Positions 43,786 to 54,995 of a stretch of DNA of 64,000 bases are shown in pieces (position 1 is the stretch's first letter; every line of letters starts with the position of its first letter). The notes under the pieces are model-generated. The model worked only from the letters and a program-made list of their open reading frames with translations. It had not been told where the DNA came from and did not search any database. The stretch comes from Metabacillus crassostreae (GTDB lineage Bacteria; Bacillota; Bacilli; Bacillales; Bacillaceae), in contig NZ_JAFBDU010000004.1 in the NCBI RefSeq assembly GCF_016908395.1, forward strand, positions 292,337 through 356,336. Reading direction: 5' to 3'. The position numbers and the translations under genes are program-made.

Positions 43786-44886
43786 ATGATTAATGATGTA
43801 CAAAATAAGCTACAAAGCTTTCCAATAAAAGAGTTTCAAGACGATTTAATAAATTGGTACCTTGCTGAAAAAAGGGACCTGCCTTGGCGTAAGGATCAAG
43901 ATCCGTACAAGGTTTGGGTCTCAGAAATTATGCTTCAGCAAACAAGAGTTGATACAGTTATACCTTATTTTAACGCATTTATTACCAAGTTTCCTACCAT
44001 TAACGCCTTAGCTGATGCGGATGAAGAAGAGGTGTTAAAAGCATGGGAAGGACTTGGTTATTATTCAAGAGTTAGAAATTTACAAGCTGCTGTAAAGGAG
44101 GTTAAAGAAACGTACAGTGGTAAGGTACCAGATTCACCTTCAGAAATTTCAAAGCTAAAAGGGGTTGGTCCTTATACAAAAGGAGCGATCCTAAGCATTG
44201 CCTATAATATCCCGGAACCAGCAGTTGATGGGAATGTCATGAGAGTGCTATCTCGTATCCTTTCAATATGGGAGGATATCGCCAAACCTAAAACACGTAA
44301 AATATTCGAAGAAGCAACATATGAAATAATTTCAAAGGAAGATCCATCATCCTTTAATCAAGCAGTTATGGAGTTAGGAGCTTTAATATGTACACCAACC
44401 TCACCAAAATGTCTTCTTTGTCCCGTTCGTGAACATTGCACTGCATTTGAAGAAGGCGTGCAATCAGAGCTTCCGATTAAAAGTAAGAAAAAGAAACCAA
44501 AGCCGCTCCAAATGGCTGCTGCTGTTTTATATGATAATATGGGTAAGCTTTATATTCATAAACGTCCACCAGCGGGATTACTTGCAAACCTTTGGGAATA
44601 CCCGAATTTAGAGCTAGACTCAATGAGTGGGAAAACATATCGCGATCAGCTAACAGAATTTCTATTGAATGAATATGGAATTGAGGCAGAGCTCTCAGAA
44701 TTAACAGGAACTGTTGAACACGTATTTTCTCATTTGATCTGGAATATTTCTGTTTTTATAGGGAAAGTCAAAGACATTAATGATTCCAATCTCTTGCCTG
44801 TAACAGAAGAAGAGCTACAAAGATATGCGTTTCCTGTTTCACATCAAAAAATATTTCAAATTTACAAAAAGGCTGACTTGTCTTAA
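43786..44886 (+). CDS. mutY: A/G-specific adenine glycosylase MutY
   Basis: 366 residues from the ATG at 43786, nine bases after GGAGGA; upstream in-frame codons lack a site. Residues: catalytic Glu in [11 protein letters not shown], helix-hairpin-helix [11 protein letters not shown], catalytic Asp in PAVDGNVMR and the four-cysteine [4Fe-4S] cluster [17 protein letters not shown]. The NUDIX-like C-terminal domain (from about 235) reads 8-oxoG. It removes A opposite 8-oxoG. Position between yfhP and yfhS conserved. Confidence 0.95.
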   Translation: MINDVQNKLQSFPIKEFQDDLINWYLAEKRDLPWRKDQDPYKVWVSEIMLQQTRVDTVIPYFNAFITKFPTINALADADEEEVLKAWEGLGYYSRVRNLQAAVKEVKETYSGKVPDSPSEISKLKGVGPYTKGAILSIAYNIPEPAVDGNVMRVLSRILSIWEDIAKPKTRKIFEEATYEIISKEDPSSFNQAVMELGALICTPTSPKCLLCPVREHCTAFEEGVQSELPIKSKKKKPKPLQMAAAVLYDNMGKLYIHKRPPAGLLANLWEYPNLELDSMSGKTYRDQLTEFLLNEYGIEAELSELTGTVEHVFSHLIWNISVFIGKVKDINDSNLLPVTEEELQRYAFPVSHQKIFQIYKKADLS

Positions 44887-44902
44887 TGAGTCAGCCTTAT
44901 TT
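44868..44902 (+). terminator. Terminator of mutY
   Basis: AAGGCTGACTTGTC pairs with GAGTCAGCCTT; the stem includes the last codons of mutY; T-rich tail. Confidence 0.75.
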
Positions 44903-44939
44903 CTTTTGAAATCAGAGCTCAAGGCGCCTTGCACTTTTA

Positions 44940-45164
44940 TCAATCATACTGAACTCTTGTTCCATGAGTCCAATCTGCTTCGTTTCGTTTCAACCCACCA
45001 CGTGCCTCTATTTCCTCGACAATTTCTCGATGAATGGTTTGACCTTCAGAATTTAAGTAAGGTACAACCTGTTGAAGTGAGTGATGGAAATAAGCTAACT
45101 CTTCCTTCTTCCATTCTTTTTTTGACATCATAGAGAGCTCTGTCATATCGCGTCCTACGTACAT
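44940..45164 (-). CDS. yfhS: YfhS family protein
   Basis: 74 residues, with GRDMTELSMMSKKEWKKEEL, LQQVVPYLNSEGQTIH and ARGGLKRNEADWTHGT, matching YfhS of B. subtilis (same length). AAGGGGGAT precedes the ATG. Function unknown; B. subtilis yfhS is a spore-associated gene. Convergent with mutY, divergent from fabL. Confidence 0.88.
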   Translation of the reverse strand: MYVGRDMTELSMMSKKEWKKEELAYFHHSLQQVVPYLNSEGQTIHREIVEEIEARGGLKRNEADWTHGTRVQYD

Positions 45165-45268
45165 TAGTAAATCCCCCTTTACTTACCGAGTAAAAATTCA
45201 AATCAAAATAGAAGTTTCACTATAGTATCTGATACAATGATTACATCTATACGATTGTTTACATATGA

Positions 45269-46036
<768 letters not shown>

Positions 46037-46147
46037 AAATCTTTAGGGCTACAAATATATTTGAGCAAGTAAACCTTGTTTATTAAGGTTATACCTAAAC
46101 TTAAAAACAGAAGGTAAAAAACTTTTCAAAAAAAATTATTTTTTTGT

Positions 46148-46177
46148 GGATATAAAATTCACCTCCGGGACAATCTA
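46148..46177 (+). promoter_or_regulatory. Candidate sigma-G promoter of sspE
   Basis: GGATA, 18 bases, CAATCTA upstream of the SASP gene, resembling the forespore consensus GNATR/CATNNTA. The match is partial. Confidence 0.35.
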
Positions 46178-46199
46178 TATTTCGTGGAGGTGATATCGA

Positions 46200-46400
46200 A
46201 TGGCACAGAACAACAACCAAGCTGGTAAAACAGCATCAGGTACAAACATCCAACATGTTAAACAACAAAACGCTCAAAGTGCACAAGGTGGACAAGCAGG
46301 TGCAGGCCAATTTGGCACTGAATTTGCTAGCTCAACTGATGTTCAACACGTGAAAAAATACAACCAACAAGCTGAAGCTAACAAGAACCAAAACTCTTAA
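46200..46400 (+). CDS. sspE: Gamma-type small acid-soluble spore protein
   Basis: 66 residues, Gln/Asn-rich with two repeats (GTNIQHVKQQNAQ and STDVQHVKKYNQQ) separated by the germination-protease site GTEFASSTD. A storage protein of the spore core that is degraded in germination to supply amino acids. GGAGGTGAT precedes the ATG. Fixed position after fabL. Confidence 0.95.
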   Translation: MAQNNNQAGKTASGTNIQHVKQQNAQSAQGGQAGAGQFGTEFASSTDVQHVKKYNQQAEANKNQNS

Positions 46401-46411
46401 TTAGCAGATGC

Positions 46412-46449
46412 AAAAGACACCTTCCCAGTAACGGGGAGGTGTCTTTTTT
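46412..46449 (+). terminator. Terminator of sspE
   Basis: AAAGACACCTTCCC pairs with GGGGAGGTGTCTTT and a T run follows. Confidence 0.85.
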
Positions 46450-46450
46450 G

Positions 46451-46612
46451 TGGTCTTTTCTGAAAGATTGTTGCTATGATCCAAAATATGCAGTAGAAAC
46501 AGTGTATTTCCGCATAAAGGCTACTATTTTTATGAAGAAAAGATAACACTATACTTAATGCAATGCTGATTTTTTTCGGTATTTATAAGCAACAAATTTT
46601 GCGAAAGAGCCT
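46451..46612. repeat. MITE-like dispersed element, copy 2
   Basis: Begins GGTCTTTTCTGAAAGATT and ends GCGAAAGAGCCT. Shares with copy 1 (24929) TATGAAGAAAAGAT, AATGCTGATTT and AAGCAACAAA in the same order, with about 40 extra bases in the left third. Confidence 0.6.
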
Positions 46613-46780
46613 TTTTTTCGTGCGAATTAACATACCATCTTTTAAAAAAAGATTAGAAAATAAAAAAACGACAAAACTTCTGTTTACTCTACATAAGTAG
46701 TCAAAGGGTAGATGCATTGTATGGAGAATTTAATATATACACACTATTTTGTTTCTCTTTAGCGGAAAGGAGAGTAAATG

Positions 46781-47038
46781 ATGAATTTTGATCAATTAGT
46801 AGGCGAGCAATTAAAGACGATGGATAAGTTATTATATTTACAGTCTGAGATTGAAAGATGTCAAGATATTAAAAAACAACTGGTTGCATTGCAGGATGAA
46901 ACACAAATGCAATCTGTTCAGATTGAGATAGAGAATATGAAGGTTGAGTTAAATAAAATCCAAAGGGTTTTTGAGCAACAAACAGAAGAAGTGATACGAT
47001 CTTATGAAGAAGGTCAGAAATTCGAAACTGTATCTTAA
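46781..47038 (+). CDS. ygaB: YgaB family coiled-coil protein
   Basis: 85 residues from the second of two ATGs (46778/46781); AAGGAGAG is better spaced for the second. FDQLVGEQLKTMDKLLYLQS start and a continuous coiled coil afterwards (IENMKVELNKIQRVFEQQTE), as in YgaB. Function unknown. Own terminator follows; position between sspE and ygaC conserved. Confidence 0.87.
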   Translation: MNFDQLVGEQLKTMDKLLYLQSEIERCQDIKKQLVALQDETQMQSVQIEIENMKVELNKIQRVFEQQTEEVIRSYEEGQKFETVS

Positions 47039-47046
47039 GTAATGTT

Positions 47047-47082
47047 AGAAGTCATTTCTCGTGGAATGACTTCTTTTATTTT
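47047..47082 (+). terminator. Terminator of ygaB
   Basis: GAAGTCATT pairs with AATGACTTC, then TTTTATTTT. Confidence 0.85.
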
Positions 47083-47184
47083 CTTTTTTATTTCACAAAC
47101 GTTATAATGGAAGGAAATACATTACGTGGACGTTTATGAAATTCTTCATGAAGCGATCAATGAAATCGAAAGAAGGGGAGAAAA

Positions 47185-47715
47185 GTGCGCTTTCCCAGGG
47201 AAGGAGACAAAATCCAAATACATAGTTATAAGCATAATGGATACATCCACAGAGTCTGGGAGGAATCCACGGTTCTAAAGGGTTCCCAGCATTGTATAAT
47301 CGGTGGAAATGATCGAACGATTGTTACGGAATCAGACGGAAGAACGTGGATTACTAGAGAACCAGCGATATGTTATTTCCATTCTAGACATTGGTTTAAT
47401 ATAATCGGGATGTTGAGAGACGACGGTGTTTACTACTATTGTAATATAAGCTCACCATTTGTATGGGATGAGGAAGCGGTCAAATACATAGATTATGATC
47501 TCGATGTGAAGGTTTATCCAGATATGACTTATACAATTTTGGATGAAGATGAATATGAAGAACATAGCCAATTAATGAATTATCCTGAAGTAATTGACAT
47601 AATTTTAAGAAATAACCTTGAAACCTTACTTCGATGGATACGGCAAAAAAAAGGTCCGTTTGCTCCAGAATTCATTGATGAGTGGTATGAACGTTACTTA
47701 ACATATGTAAGATAA
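47185..47715 (+). CDS. ygaC: YgaC, DUF402-family nucleoside tri/diphosphate phosphatase
   Basis: 176 residues from the GTG at 47185 (AAGGGGAG upstream). DUF402 beta barrel with [20 protein letters not shown], an invariant [13 protein letters not shown] segment and a [11 protein letters not shown]sp motif, the pattern of the nucleoside di/triphosphatase characterised in Staphylococcus. May adjust (d)NTP pools or RNA metabolism. Own transcription unit. Confidence 0.9.
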   Translation: MRFPREGDKIQIHSYKHNGYIHRVWEESTVLKGSQHCIIGGNDRTIVTESDGRTWITREPAICYFHSRHWFNIIGMLRDDGVYYYCNISSPFVWDEEAVKYIDYDLDVKVYPDMTYTILDEDEYEEHSQLMNYPEVIDIILRNNLETLLRWIRQKKGPFAPEFIDEWYERYLTYVR

Positions 47716-47730
47716 TAGTAGTGGGTAGTA

Positions 47731-47802
47731 AGGGTGACTCATATTGTGCTTCAGCATTTATAAGATGTTGGAGTGTAATAAGCAAGAGTCAGCCTTTTTC
47801 AT
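47731..47802 (+). terminator. Possible terminator of ygaC
   Basis: GGGTGACTC pairs with GAGTCAGCC across a loop of about 45 bases, followed by TTTTTC. The remaining gap to ygaD (to 47975) shows no gene. Confidence 0.4.
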
Positions 47803-47975
47803 ATGTGGTCGTATTTTTAGGAGCTGTTAAGTAAAGACGTGAATTTCTGCTTACAAAAGGATTTAAAGGGAGACTATAAAGGGTATAGCCAAACTCAAGG
47901 TTATTTAGTGAAGACTTTATACAGAACCAATGAGCAAGCTTAACAGGGCCTTTTGTAAAGAAATGGGGGATTTCT

Positions 47976-49718
47976 TTGGGGGTTATAAAGAGATATATGA
48001 AATTTGTTAGACCATATCGTCTACAAATTATCGGTACAATTATGATTGGTGTTATTAAATTTTCAATTCCACTATTATTACCATTAGTTATTAAATATGT
48101 TGTGGATGATGTTATCGGTGGAACTGGTTCAGATGCTGAAAAAACAAATACACTATTAACGTTAATGGGCGGGATGTTTGTTTTATTTGTTATTCTCCGT
48201 CCTCCAGTTGAATATTATAGGCAGTACTTTGCACAATGGACAGCGAGTAAAATTCTTTATGATATTCGAGATCAATTATTTACTCATCTACAAAAGCTTA
48301 GCTTACGTTATTATGCAAATACTCGTGCAGGTGAAATCATTTCACGAGTAATCAATGATGTAGAACAAACGAAGAATTTTGTTATAACAGGATTAATGAA
48401 TGTATGGCTTGATGTGGCGACAATTATTATTGCTGTTGCAATTATGTTAACAATGGATGTAAAGCTAACACTTGTATCCATCATTCTCTTTCCTTTCTAT
48501 GGTTTGTCTGTAAAATATTTTTATGGAAGACTACGCCATCTGACAAGAGTTCGTTCACAAGCACTTGCAGAGGTTCAAGGACATTTGCATGAGCGGGTTC
48601 AGGGTATGCCAGTAATCCGCAGCTTTGCCACAGAGGGATTTGAACAAGATCAATTTGCAAAGGAAAACTCAAATTTTCTTGGAAAAGCACTTGATCACAC
48701 AAGCTGGAATGCGAAAACATTTGCTGTTGTTAACACATTAACCGATATCGCTCCACTAATCGTCATTAGTTTTGCTGGATATCAGGTTATTCATGGTCAA
48801 TTAACAATAGGAACAATGGTTGCATTTATTGCTTATGTTGAACAGCTTTATAATCCATTAAGAAGATTAATTAATTCATCCACAACATTAACACAAGCAA
48901 TTGCTTCAATGGACCGCGTTTTTGAATTTATTGATGTACCTTATGAAGTGGTTGATAAACCAAATGCAAAAATGGCGAAGGATATCAAAGGTGAAGTTGA
49001 ATTTCAAAATATTTCTTTTCGTTACCAGGAAGATGAAGCATTAATTATTGAGGGTTTGTCGTTGAAAGTAACAAGAGGTGAAACAGTTGCATTAGTTGGG
49101 ATGAGCGGAGGGGGTAAATCAACTCTTGTTAGCTTATTACCACGTTTTTATGATGTGACAGACGGTAGAATTCTTTTAGATAATCTTGATATTAGAGACT
49201 ATCAAGCCCAAAGCTTACGTGAAAAAATTGGTATGGTATTACAGGATACATTTTTATTTAGTAACACAGTCAAAGAAAACATCTTAATTGGTAAGCCAAA
49301 TGCTACTGAAGAAGAAGTGATTGCTGCAGCTAAATCAGCAAATGCGCATGATTTTATCATGAAGCTACCAAAGGGCTATGATACAAAAGTTGGTGAAAGA
49401 GGGGTAAAGCTTTCAGGAGGGCAAAAACAACGAGTCTCAATCGCTCGAGTATTTTTGAAAAATCCACCAATTTTAGTATTAGATGAAGCTACATCAGCTC
49501 TTGATTTAGAAAGTGAACATCTTATTCAAGAAGCATTAGAAAATCTGGCTAAAGAACGTACAACATTTATTGTAGCTCACAGACTTTCTACAATTACTCA
49601 TGCAAACAAAATTGTGCTCATCGAGGACGGAAAAGTAGTTGAACAAGGCACACACCAGGAGTTAATGGCAAAACAAGAGCATTATTATAAATTATTTCAG
49701 ATTCAACAGATTGAATAG
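47976..49718 (+). CDS. ygaD: YgaD, ABC-type half exporter (fused permease and ATPase)
   Basis: 580 residues, TTG start at 47976 with GGGGGA upstream. Six membrane helices (about 1-300) followed by the nucleotide-binding domain: Walker [12 protein letters not shown]-loop VLQDTFLF, signature LSGGQKQR, Walker [12 protein letters not shown], switch His VAHRLS. As a half transporter it works as a homodimer exporting lipids or drugs. Order ygaC-ygaD-ygaE conserved with B. subtilis. Confidence 0.93.
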   Translation: MGVIKRYMKFVRPYRLQIIGTIMIGVIKFSIPLLLPLVIKYVVDDVIGGTGSDAEKTNTLLTLMGGMFVLFVILRPPVEYYRQYFAQWTASKILYDIRDQLFTHLQKLSLRYYANTRAGEIISRVINDVEQTKNFVITGLMNVWLDVATIIIAVAIMLTMDVKLTLVSIILFPFYGLSVKYFYGRLRHLTRVRSQALAEVQGHLHERVQGMPVIRSFATEGFEQDQFAKENSNFLGKALDHTSWNAKTFAVVNTLTDIAPLIVISFAGYQVIHGQLTIGTMVAFIAYVEQLYNPLRRLINSSTTLTQAIASMDRVFEFIDVPYEVVDKPNAKMAKDIKGEVEFQNISFRYQEDEALIIEGLSLKVTRGETVALVGMSGGGKSTLVSLLPRFYDVTDGRILLDNLDIRDYQAQSLREKIGMVLQDTFLFSNTVKENILIGKPNATEEEVIAAAKSANAHDFIMKLPKGYDTKVGERGVKLSGGQKQRVSIARVFLKNPPILVLDEATSALDLESEHLIQEALENLAKERTTFIVAHRLSTITHANKIVLIEDGKVVEQGTHQELMAKQEHYYKLFQIQQIE

Positions 49719-49732
49719 AATAGTCGGTATAG

Positions 49733-49768
49733 GTCACATCCTCTTTTGCGGGATGTGGCTTTTTTGTT
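49733..49768 (+). terminator. Terminator of ygaD
   Basis: GTCACATCC pairs with GGATGTGGC and a T run follows. Confidence 0.8.
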
Positions 49769-49782
49769 GGATGTGAGTAATT

Positions 49783-49913
49783 CGCTCTGTCGTGATTTGT
49801 CTGATTTTGAAGAATCGCTGATAAATCTGGATAATCGCCGATAAATTCGAATAATCGCTGACAAATTTGAGAAATCGCCGATAAATCCTCAGAATCGCTG
49901 ATAAATTTCAGAT
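49783..49913. repeat. 20-base-period array 1
   Basis: AATCGCYGAYAAAT cores begin at 49813, 49833, 49853, 49873 and 49893, exactly 20 bases apart, separated by variable 6-base spacers. The array is introduced by CTGTCGTGATTTGTC, which is repeated before array 2. No coding capacity. Confidence 0.85.
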
Positions 49914-50084
49914 GCGTGTTCTAGGAGGCTTCATCTGGAGTCGGAAAGACTTAGTTTAAGTCTAAAACAACAATTTCTAACAGATCCCTAATTATAATGT
50001 TAGCAACCAATCCAAATATGACTAACTTAAGGTTGTTTTTGTTGGTTATTGAAACTTAGAGTTTTTCTACATATTAGTGGTGTG

Positions 50085-50216
50085 AATCTGTGTCGTGATT
50101 TGTCGTATTTTGAAGAATCGCTGATAAATCTAGATAATCGCCGATAAATTCGAAGAATCGCTGATATTTTGGGAAAATCGCTGATAAATCCAAAAAATCG
50201 CTGATATTCTAAAATA
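50085..50216. repeat. 20-base-period array 2
   Basis: Cores AATCGCTGATAWWT begin at 50116, 50136, 50156, 50176 and 50196, again at 20-base intervals. The leader GTCGTGATTTGTC and the first three units are nearly identical to array 1, 303 bases upstream, so the block was probably duplicated. The rest of 49919-50385 has no gene that I can support. Confidence 0.85.
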
Positions 50217-50385
50217 TACGAAGATAATCTCTGAGAGATGGTGGATCGATCTGGGGCAGATTTCGCAGAACGAACCCTAGTTTCAAAGCAAGATACACCT
50301 TTTCGATGAAAAACAGCCCAATTTGAACTTCAAAACCATTCCTTTTAACCTAAAAAGGGCTAACTTGCTCTAAAATCCACCAATT

Positions 50386-50415
50386 AAAAAAGACTAGCAT
50401 CAGCGCTAGCCTTAT
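50386..50415 (-). terminator. Terminator of ygaE
   Basis: GGCTAGCGC...GCTAGTC hairpin followed on the minus strand by TTTTTTAA. Confidence 0.7.
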
Positions 50416-51479
50416 TCAGTCGATAATTTAATTTCATTGTCTTCTTTATGGTAGTTCTGAAAGCTGCAAATAAGTGTATCTAAATGCTCTAGTTGCTCAC
50501 TGTAGTCGATAATTGTTGCAACTAGGGGCAGAAGGTGATAAAAGTCAGTTGGATCATGGTTTTGATGGAATTCCATGAACACCTTTGTTAGTTGCTTCTT
50601 GTTGAAGCGACCTTCTTCTGTAAGCTCTTGGGAAGGCTGTATTTTTGTTTTGCCGATGAAGCGTAATAATGATTCTTCATGAAAATAAAGTAAATAGTCT
50701 AATTCATCCTTAAGGACTTTTTGAAATTCCTCGGGCATATGATGAAGATCATTTTCAAGTCGGTGCAGCTTTTTTAATGTATCAAGTGATCGATTTGAAG
50801 TGACAATCATTTGTCTGAAAAGAACGAGCTTACGCGATTTTGCGTATGACTCACGTTTAAAGTAATTGCGTTCTTCTTTATAGTTTAAATAAAGCTGGTC
50901 AAGCTTGATCATTTGTTCTTTGAGCTTTTCAATATCTTCTTTTAGCACATTATGCTCTGATGCTTGACGTAGGTTCACTCTAATCCATTTAATGATTTCT
51001 TCTGTGTTTACAGATACTCGGTTATAAAGCTTTGTTTCGTATTTAGGTGGAAGAAACACCATATTTACGATAAATGCAGCTAAAACACCTAGTAGTACAG
51101 TGAAAAAGCGAATTAAGGCAATTTCTATAAAGTTATCACCAGGACTTTCTAAAATGGCGATTACAGTGACAAGAGCAACAGGAATTGTACTTTCAGCTTT
51201 TAATTTTATATTAATGGCAATGACGATGATGGCTGTTAACCCGATTACAAAGGGATGTGAACCAAAAATTAATCCAAAACCAATTGCTAAAGCTGCACCT
51301 ATGACATTTGCTTGAACCTGTTCAATGATTGATAAATAAGAGCGGTAAATTGTTGGTTGTATAGCAAATATGGCAGAAATTCCTGCGAAAGCTGCAGAAG
51401 GTAGTTGTAATATTCCTGCTAAAAATAAAGCTAGAGTAATGGCTATCCCTGTTTTCAGGATACGGGCACCTAATTTCAT
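50412..51479 (-). CDS. ygaE: YgaE, aromatic acid exporter-like/FUSC-family membrane protein
   Basis: 355 residues. Six hydrophobic helices occupy residues about 10-145 (GIAITLALFLAGIL, FAGISAIFAIQPTIYRSYLS, and so on), as in the ArAE_1/FUSC fold; the remainder is a long helical cytoplasmic domain. Family members export aromatic acids or are of unknown substrate. Position between ygaD and gsaB as in B. subtilis. The ribosome site before the ATG is weak and rather far upstream. Confidence 0.88.
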   Translation of the reverse strand: MKLGARILKTGIAITLALFLAGILQLPSAAFAGISAIFAIQPTIYRSYLSIIEQVQANVIGAALAIGFGLIFGSHPFVIGLTAIIVIAINIKLKAESTIPVALVTVIAILESPGDNFIEIALIRFFTVLLGVLAAFIVNMVFLPPKYETKLYNRVSVNTEEIIKWIRVNLRQASEHNVLKEDIEKLKEQMIKLDQLYLNYKEERNYFKRESYAKSRKLVLFRQMIVTSNRSLDTLKKLHRLENDLHHMPEEFQKVLKDELDYLLYFHEESLLRFIGKTKIQPSQELTEEGRFNKKQLTKVFMEFHQNHDPTDFYHLLPLVATIIDYSEQLEHLDTLICSFQNYHKEDNEIKLSTE

Positions 51480-51689
51480 GTATGTTTAATGACATTCCTT
51501 TCTTGAATCCGATTAGTCAAAGAACATATTATATTCAATATGTATGGCTAAAGTGCTAATAACGTACTATACAATGATTAATAAAGATATACAAGATACA
51601 TTTCCCTTTTTAACGTAATCTTAAAACGTGTATATATTCTGAAAATGGATTTTGTTCCTTATGAGCCTACGCCAAAAAAGAATTTCATA

Positions 51690-51726
51690 AATAAAGACAA
51701 GATACAGCTCGTGCACTTGTCTTCAT
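51690..51726 (-). terminator. Terminator of gsaB
   Basis: AAGACAAG and CTTGTCTT arms enclose a secondary GCAC/GAGC stem; T-rich on the minus strand side. Confidence 0.6.
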
Positions 51727-51732
51727 TATTTG

Positions 51733-53022
51733 TTATTTTAGCTTGCTGAAAGCTTGTTCGACGGCTGTTAATGTTTCCTCAATATCTTCTTTTGTATGAG
51801 AAATGGTTAAGAACCAAGCTTCGTATTTGGAAGGAGCCAGGTTAATTCCCTGGTGAAGCATAAGCTGAAAGAACTTCGCGAACATTTCACCATCAGTATT
51901 TTCTGCTTGTTCATAGTTAACTATTTTTTCGTCTGTGAAATAAATTGTTAGTGCACCTTTTAAACGATTAATTGTGATTGGGATATTATATGTACGAGCA
52001 TGTTTTAATATACCTTCTTCAAGAATTGCACCGAGCTTGTCTAGGTTTTCGTAGACATTTTCCTGCTTAAGTACCTCTAAACAAGCAATACCTGAGAGAA
52101 TAGATGCTGGATTTCCGGCCATTGTACCAGCTTGATAGGCAGGTCCAAGTGGTGCAACTTGTTCCATGATTTCTTTTTTACCACCATAAGCGCCGATTGG
52201 CAGTCCACCACCGATGATTTTTCCTAAAGCTGTTAAGTCAGGGTAAATGCCTAGGTAGTCCTGTGCTCCTCCGTACATGAAGCGAAAAGCTGTAATCACT
52301 TCATCATAAATAACTAATGCTCCTGCTTGATGCACAAGCTCGTTCACTTGCTCTAGAAATCCTGGCTTAGGTTCCACAATTCCGAAGTTACCAACAATAG
52401 GCTCAACTAAAATCGCTGCAACTTGATCTCCCCATTTATCGAGTGCTTCCTTTAATGGCTCAATCTCATTGAAGGGAACTGTGATTACTTCTTGTGCAAT
52501 GCTTTTAGGAACACCGGCAGAATCAGGAGTTCCTAATGTTGATGGACCAGATCCAGCAGCAACTAGGACAAGATCTGAATGACCATGATAGCAGCCAGCA
52601 AATTTGATAATTTTATCACGACCAGTATAGGCGCGTGCTACACGAATAGTTGTCATGACAGCTTCTGTTCCAGAGTTTACGAAGCGTACTTTATCTAGTG
52701 CTGGCATCGCTTCTTTAAGCATTTTTACAAACGTAATTTCATGTGGAGTTGGTGTACCATATAAAACGCCATTTTCTGCTGCGGTTGTAATGGCTTTTGT
52801 AATATGTGGGTGAGCATGACCTGTAATGATTGGGCCATATGCTGCTAAATAATCGATATACTTGTTTCCGTCAACATCCCAAAAGTATGCTCCATTTGCT
52901 CTTTCCATAACAACTGGAGATCCACCACCAACTGCTTTATACGAACGTGAAGGTGAGTTAACACCACCAACGATATGTTTTAATGCTTCTTCATGTAGCT
53001 CATTTGATTTAGTGAATTTCAT
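51733..53022 (-). CDS. gsaB: Glutamate-1-semialdehyde 2,1-aminomutase
   Basis: 429 residues. PLP enzyme: [22 protein letters not shown] and [10 protein letters not shown], the cofactor Asp in [11 protein letters not shown], and the Schiff-base lysine in [18 protein letters not shown]. It converts glutamate-1-semialdehyde to 5-aminolevulinate for haem. AGGAGGA precedes the ATG. GsaB is the second paralogue of Bacillus (the other, HemL, lies in the hem operon) and occupies the position next to ygaE as in B. subtilis. Confidence 0.95.
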   Translation of the reverse strand: MKFTKSNELHEEALKHIVGGVNSPSRSYKAVGGGSPVVMERANGAYFWDVDGNKYIDYLAAYGPIITGHAHPHITKAITTAAENGVLYGTPTPHEITFVKMLKEAMPALDKVRFVNSGTEAVMTTIRVARAYTGRDKIIKFAGCYHGHSDLVLVAAGSGPSTLGTPDSAGVPKSIAQEVITVPFNEIEPLKEALDKWGDQVAAILVEPIVGNFGIVEPKPGFLEQVNELVHQAGALVIYDEVITAFRFMYGGAQDYLGIYPDLTALGKIIGGGLPIGAYGGKKEIMEQVAPLGPAYQAGTMAGNPASILSGIACLEVLKQENVYENLDKLGAILEEGILKHARTYNIPITINRLKGALTIYFTDEKIVNYEQAENTDGEMFAKFFQLMLHQGINLAPSKYEAWFLTISHTKEDIEETLTAVEQAFSKLK

Positions 53023-53173
53023 GGGTTCCTCCTACTATGTATAAAAACTTGAGAGATTATGCCTTATTCTAACATGAAAGCCGCTTCTTTAAAAAATATG
53101 AAGCATACAATTTGGTGAATTGCGATGTTTTCGGGTAAACTAGTAAGTTGTGGTGAAATTTGGAGGGACAAAA

Positions 53174-54190
53174 ATGACAAATATCATTGAAGTTAAAGAT
53201 TTGCGTAAAGAATTCAGATCATACTCTAGTCGTCAAGGACTTAAGGGTGCATTTCGTGATTTATTAAATAGACAATCAAAAATTATTCCAGCAGTTAATG
53301 ATGTTTCATTTACGGTGAAGCAAGGAGAAATGGTTGGTTATATCGGTGAAAATGGTGCTGGTAAATCAACATCAATCAAAATGCTAACTGGAATTTTAAC
53401 GCCAACATCTGGTCAGGTTATTGTGAATGGAATGAATCCTCATAAAGAACGTGAGCAATTTGTAAAATCTATTGGTGTTGTATTTGGGCAGCGATCACAG
53501 CTTTGGTGGGATATTGCTGTGCAAGAATCATTTCGTTTATTAAAAAAGGTTTATAAAGTTTCTGATGAAGATTATAAAGAACATATGGAGCATGTGATTG
53601 AAACATTAGATATTGGTCCTCTTTTAGATAAGCCTGTACGAAAGCTATCACTAGGACAAAGAATGAGATGTGAATTAGCAGCAGCACTTATTCATAATCC
53701 GCCACTATTGTTTTTAGATGAACCAACAATTGGTCTTGATGTTTTAGTAAAGCTGAAGATTCGTCAATTTTTAAAAGAGATGAATGAAAAATACAAAACA
53801 ACGATTCTACTAACAACACATGATTTATCTGATATTGAAGCATTATGTGAACGAGTTGTGATGCTTGATGAAGGAAGAGTTATTTATGATGGGCAGCTTG
53901 CAGAATTACGATCACACTGGGGTGAAGGTAAGCAGGTTCAGTTTCAGTTCCAAAATGAAATTGTTGAAGATCAACTAACATTCTTAACACAGGATCTTGA
54001 TGTTTTATGGCAAAAAGGAGATAAGTTAAATGTCTGGACAGCACAAATTAGTGACAAAGAAGCACCGATGTCTGAGCTTATTGGTCGTGTTGTTGGTGCA
54101 CATGAAATTATTGATCTTAGTGTGACAGAAATTTCTACAGAAGAAGTGATACGTAACATATATGAAAAGGGAGAGGCCCTTTCAAGCTGA
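53174..54190 (+). CDS. ABC-2 transporter ATP-binding protein
   Basis: About 338 residues from the ATG at 53174 (TTGGAGGG upstream). The nucleotide-binding domain has a DLRKEF start, Walker A GENGAGKST, Q-loop VVFGQRSQL, signature KLSLGQRMR, Walker B LLFLDEP and HD switch TTHDL. The C-terminal extension is like the drug/daunorubicin-type exporters. It is followed by two permease genes, 9 and 4 bases apart, forming a transporter of the ATPase/two-DUF990 permease layout. Substrate unknown. Confidence 0.9.
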   Translation: MTNIIEVKDLRKEFRSYSSRQGLKGAFRDLLNRQSKIIPAVNDVSFTVKQGEMVGYIGENGAGKSTSIKMLTGILTPTSGQVIVNGMNPHKEREQFVKSIGVVFGQRSQLWWDIAVQESFRLLKKVYKVSDEDYKEHMEHVIETLDIGPLLDKPVRKLSLGQRMRCELAAALIHNPPLLFLDEPTIGLDVLVKLKIRQFLKEMNEKYKTTILLTTHDLSDIEALCERVVMLDEGRVIYDGQLAELRSHWGEGKQVQFQFQNEIVEDQLTFLTQDLDVLWQKGDKLNVWTAQISDKEAPMSELIGRVVGAHEIIDLSVTEISTEEVIRNIYEKGEALSS

Positions 54191-54199
54191 GGTGAAAAA

Positions 54200-54991
54200 A
54201 TGGATAAATATATTGAAATGATACGAATCCGCTTTTTAATGATGCTTGCGTATCGTACAAATTATTACAGTGGAATTTTAATTTATAGTATTAATATAGG
54301 AGCCTATTATTTTCTCTGGACTGCTATTTATGGTGGGAAAGAGTCGATTGAGGGCCTCTCTGCAATTCAGATGACAACATATGTAGCTGTTTCGTGGATG
54401 GCAAGAGCTTTTTACTTTAATAATATCGACCGTGAAATTGCATTGGAAATAAAAGAAGGAAAAGTAGCTGTTGAGCTTATTAGGCCTTATAATTATCTAG
54501 GAATGAAAACTATGCAGGCTTTTGGTGAAGGGATTTTTCGTCTGTTGTTTTTCTCGGTACCAGGGATGGTTATCGTTGCGTTGGTTTTTCCAATTGAGTT
54601 TTCGGCAAATGGTATGACATGGCTATTTTTTGCTAGCTCACTCGTTTTTAGTTTTATAATTAATACACAAATAAATCTACTAACAGGTATGGTAACCTTT
54701 TTCTTATTTAATAATGATGGGTTAATGCGAGCGAAACGAGTTATTATCGATTTATTCTCGGGGCTATTGCTGCCGATCAGCTTTTATCCGATGTGGGCAC
54801 AAGACGTGATGGCCTATTTTCCTTTTCAAGCAATCAGCTATATTCCTAGTATGATATTTACTGAAGGAATTCAAGGTAATGAAGTGCTGCAAGCTATTTT
54901 GTTACAAGGATTTTGGGCAGTTGTGCTACTCATTCCAGTTCAAGTGATATGGTCATTAGCGAAAAAACGAATGATTATTCAAGGGGGATGA
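54200..54991 (+). CDS. ABC-2 transporter permease (1)
   Basis: 263 residues with about six hydrophobic helices; starts KYIEMIRIRFLMMLAYRTNY and carries VELIRPYNYL in the first cytoplasmic loop, the pattern of ABC-2 DUF990-type permeases. Nine bases after the ATPase stop with AGGTG upstream of the ATG. It probably pairs with the next permease in a heterodimeric exporter. Confidence 0.85.
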   Translation: MDKYIEMIRIRFLMMLAYRTNYYSGILIYSINIGAYYFLWTAIYGGKESIEGLSAIQMTTYVAVSWMARAFYFNNIDREIALEIKEGKVAVELIRPYNYLGMKTMQAFGEGIFRLLFFSVPGMVIVALVFPIEFSANGMTWLFFASSLVFSFIINTQINLLTGMVTFFLFNNDGLMRAKRVIIDLFSGLLLPISFYPMWAQDVMAYFPFQAISYIPSMIFTEGIQGNEVLQAILLQGFWAVVLLIPVQVIWSLAKKRMIIQGG

Positions 54992-54995
54992 GTTG

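Noticed and set aside
44825..45133. 102-codon plus-strand frame over yfhS
   Set aside because: Antisense to yfhS and overlapping the end of mutY; no protein-family pattern.
49783..50216. CRISPR array
   Set aside because: Units are 20 bases with about 6-base spacers, cores are degenerate and no cas genes are present; it is a tandem repeat.
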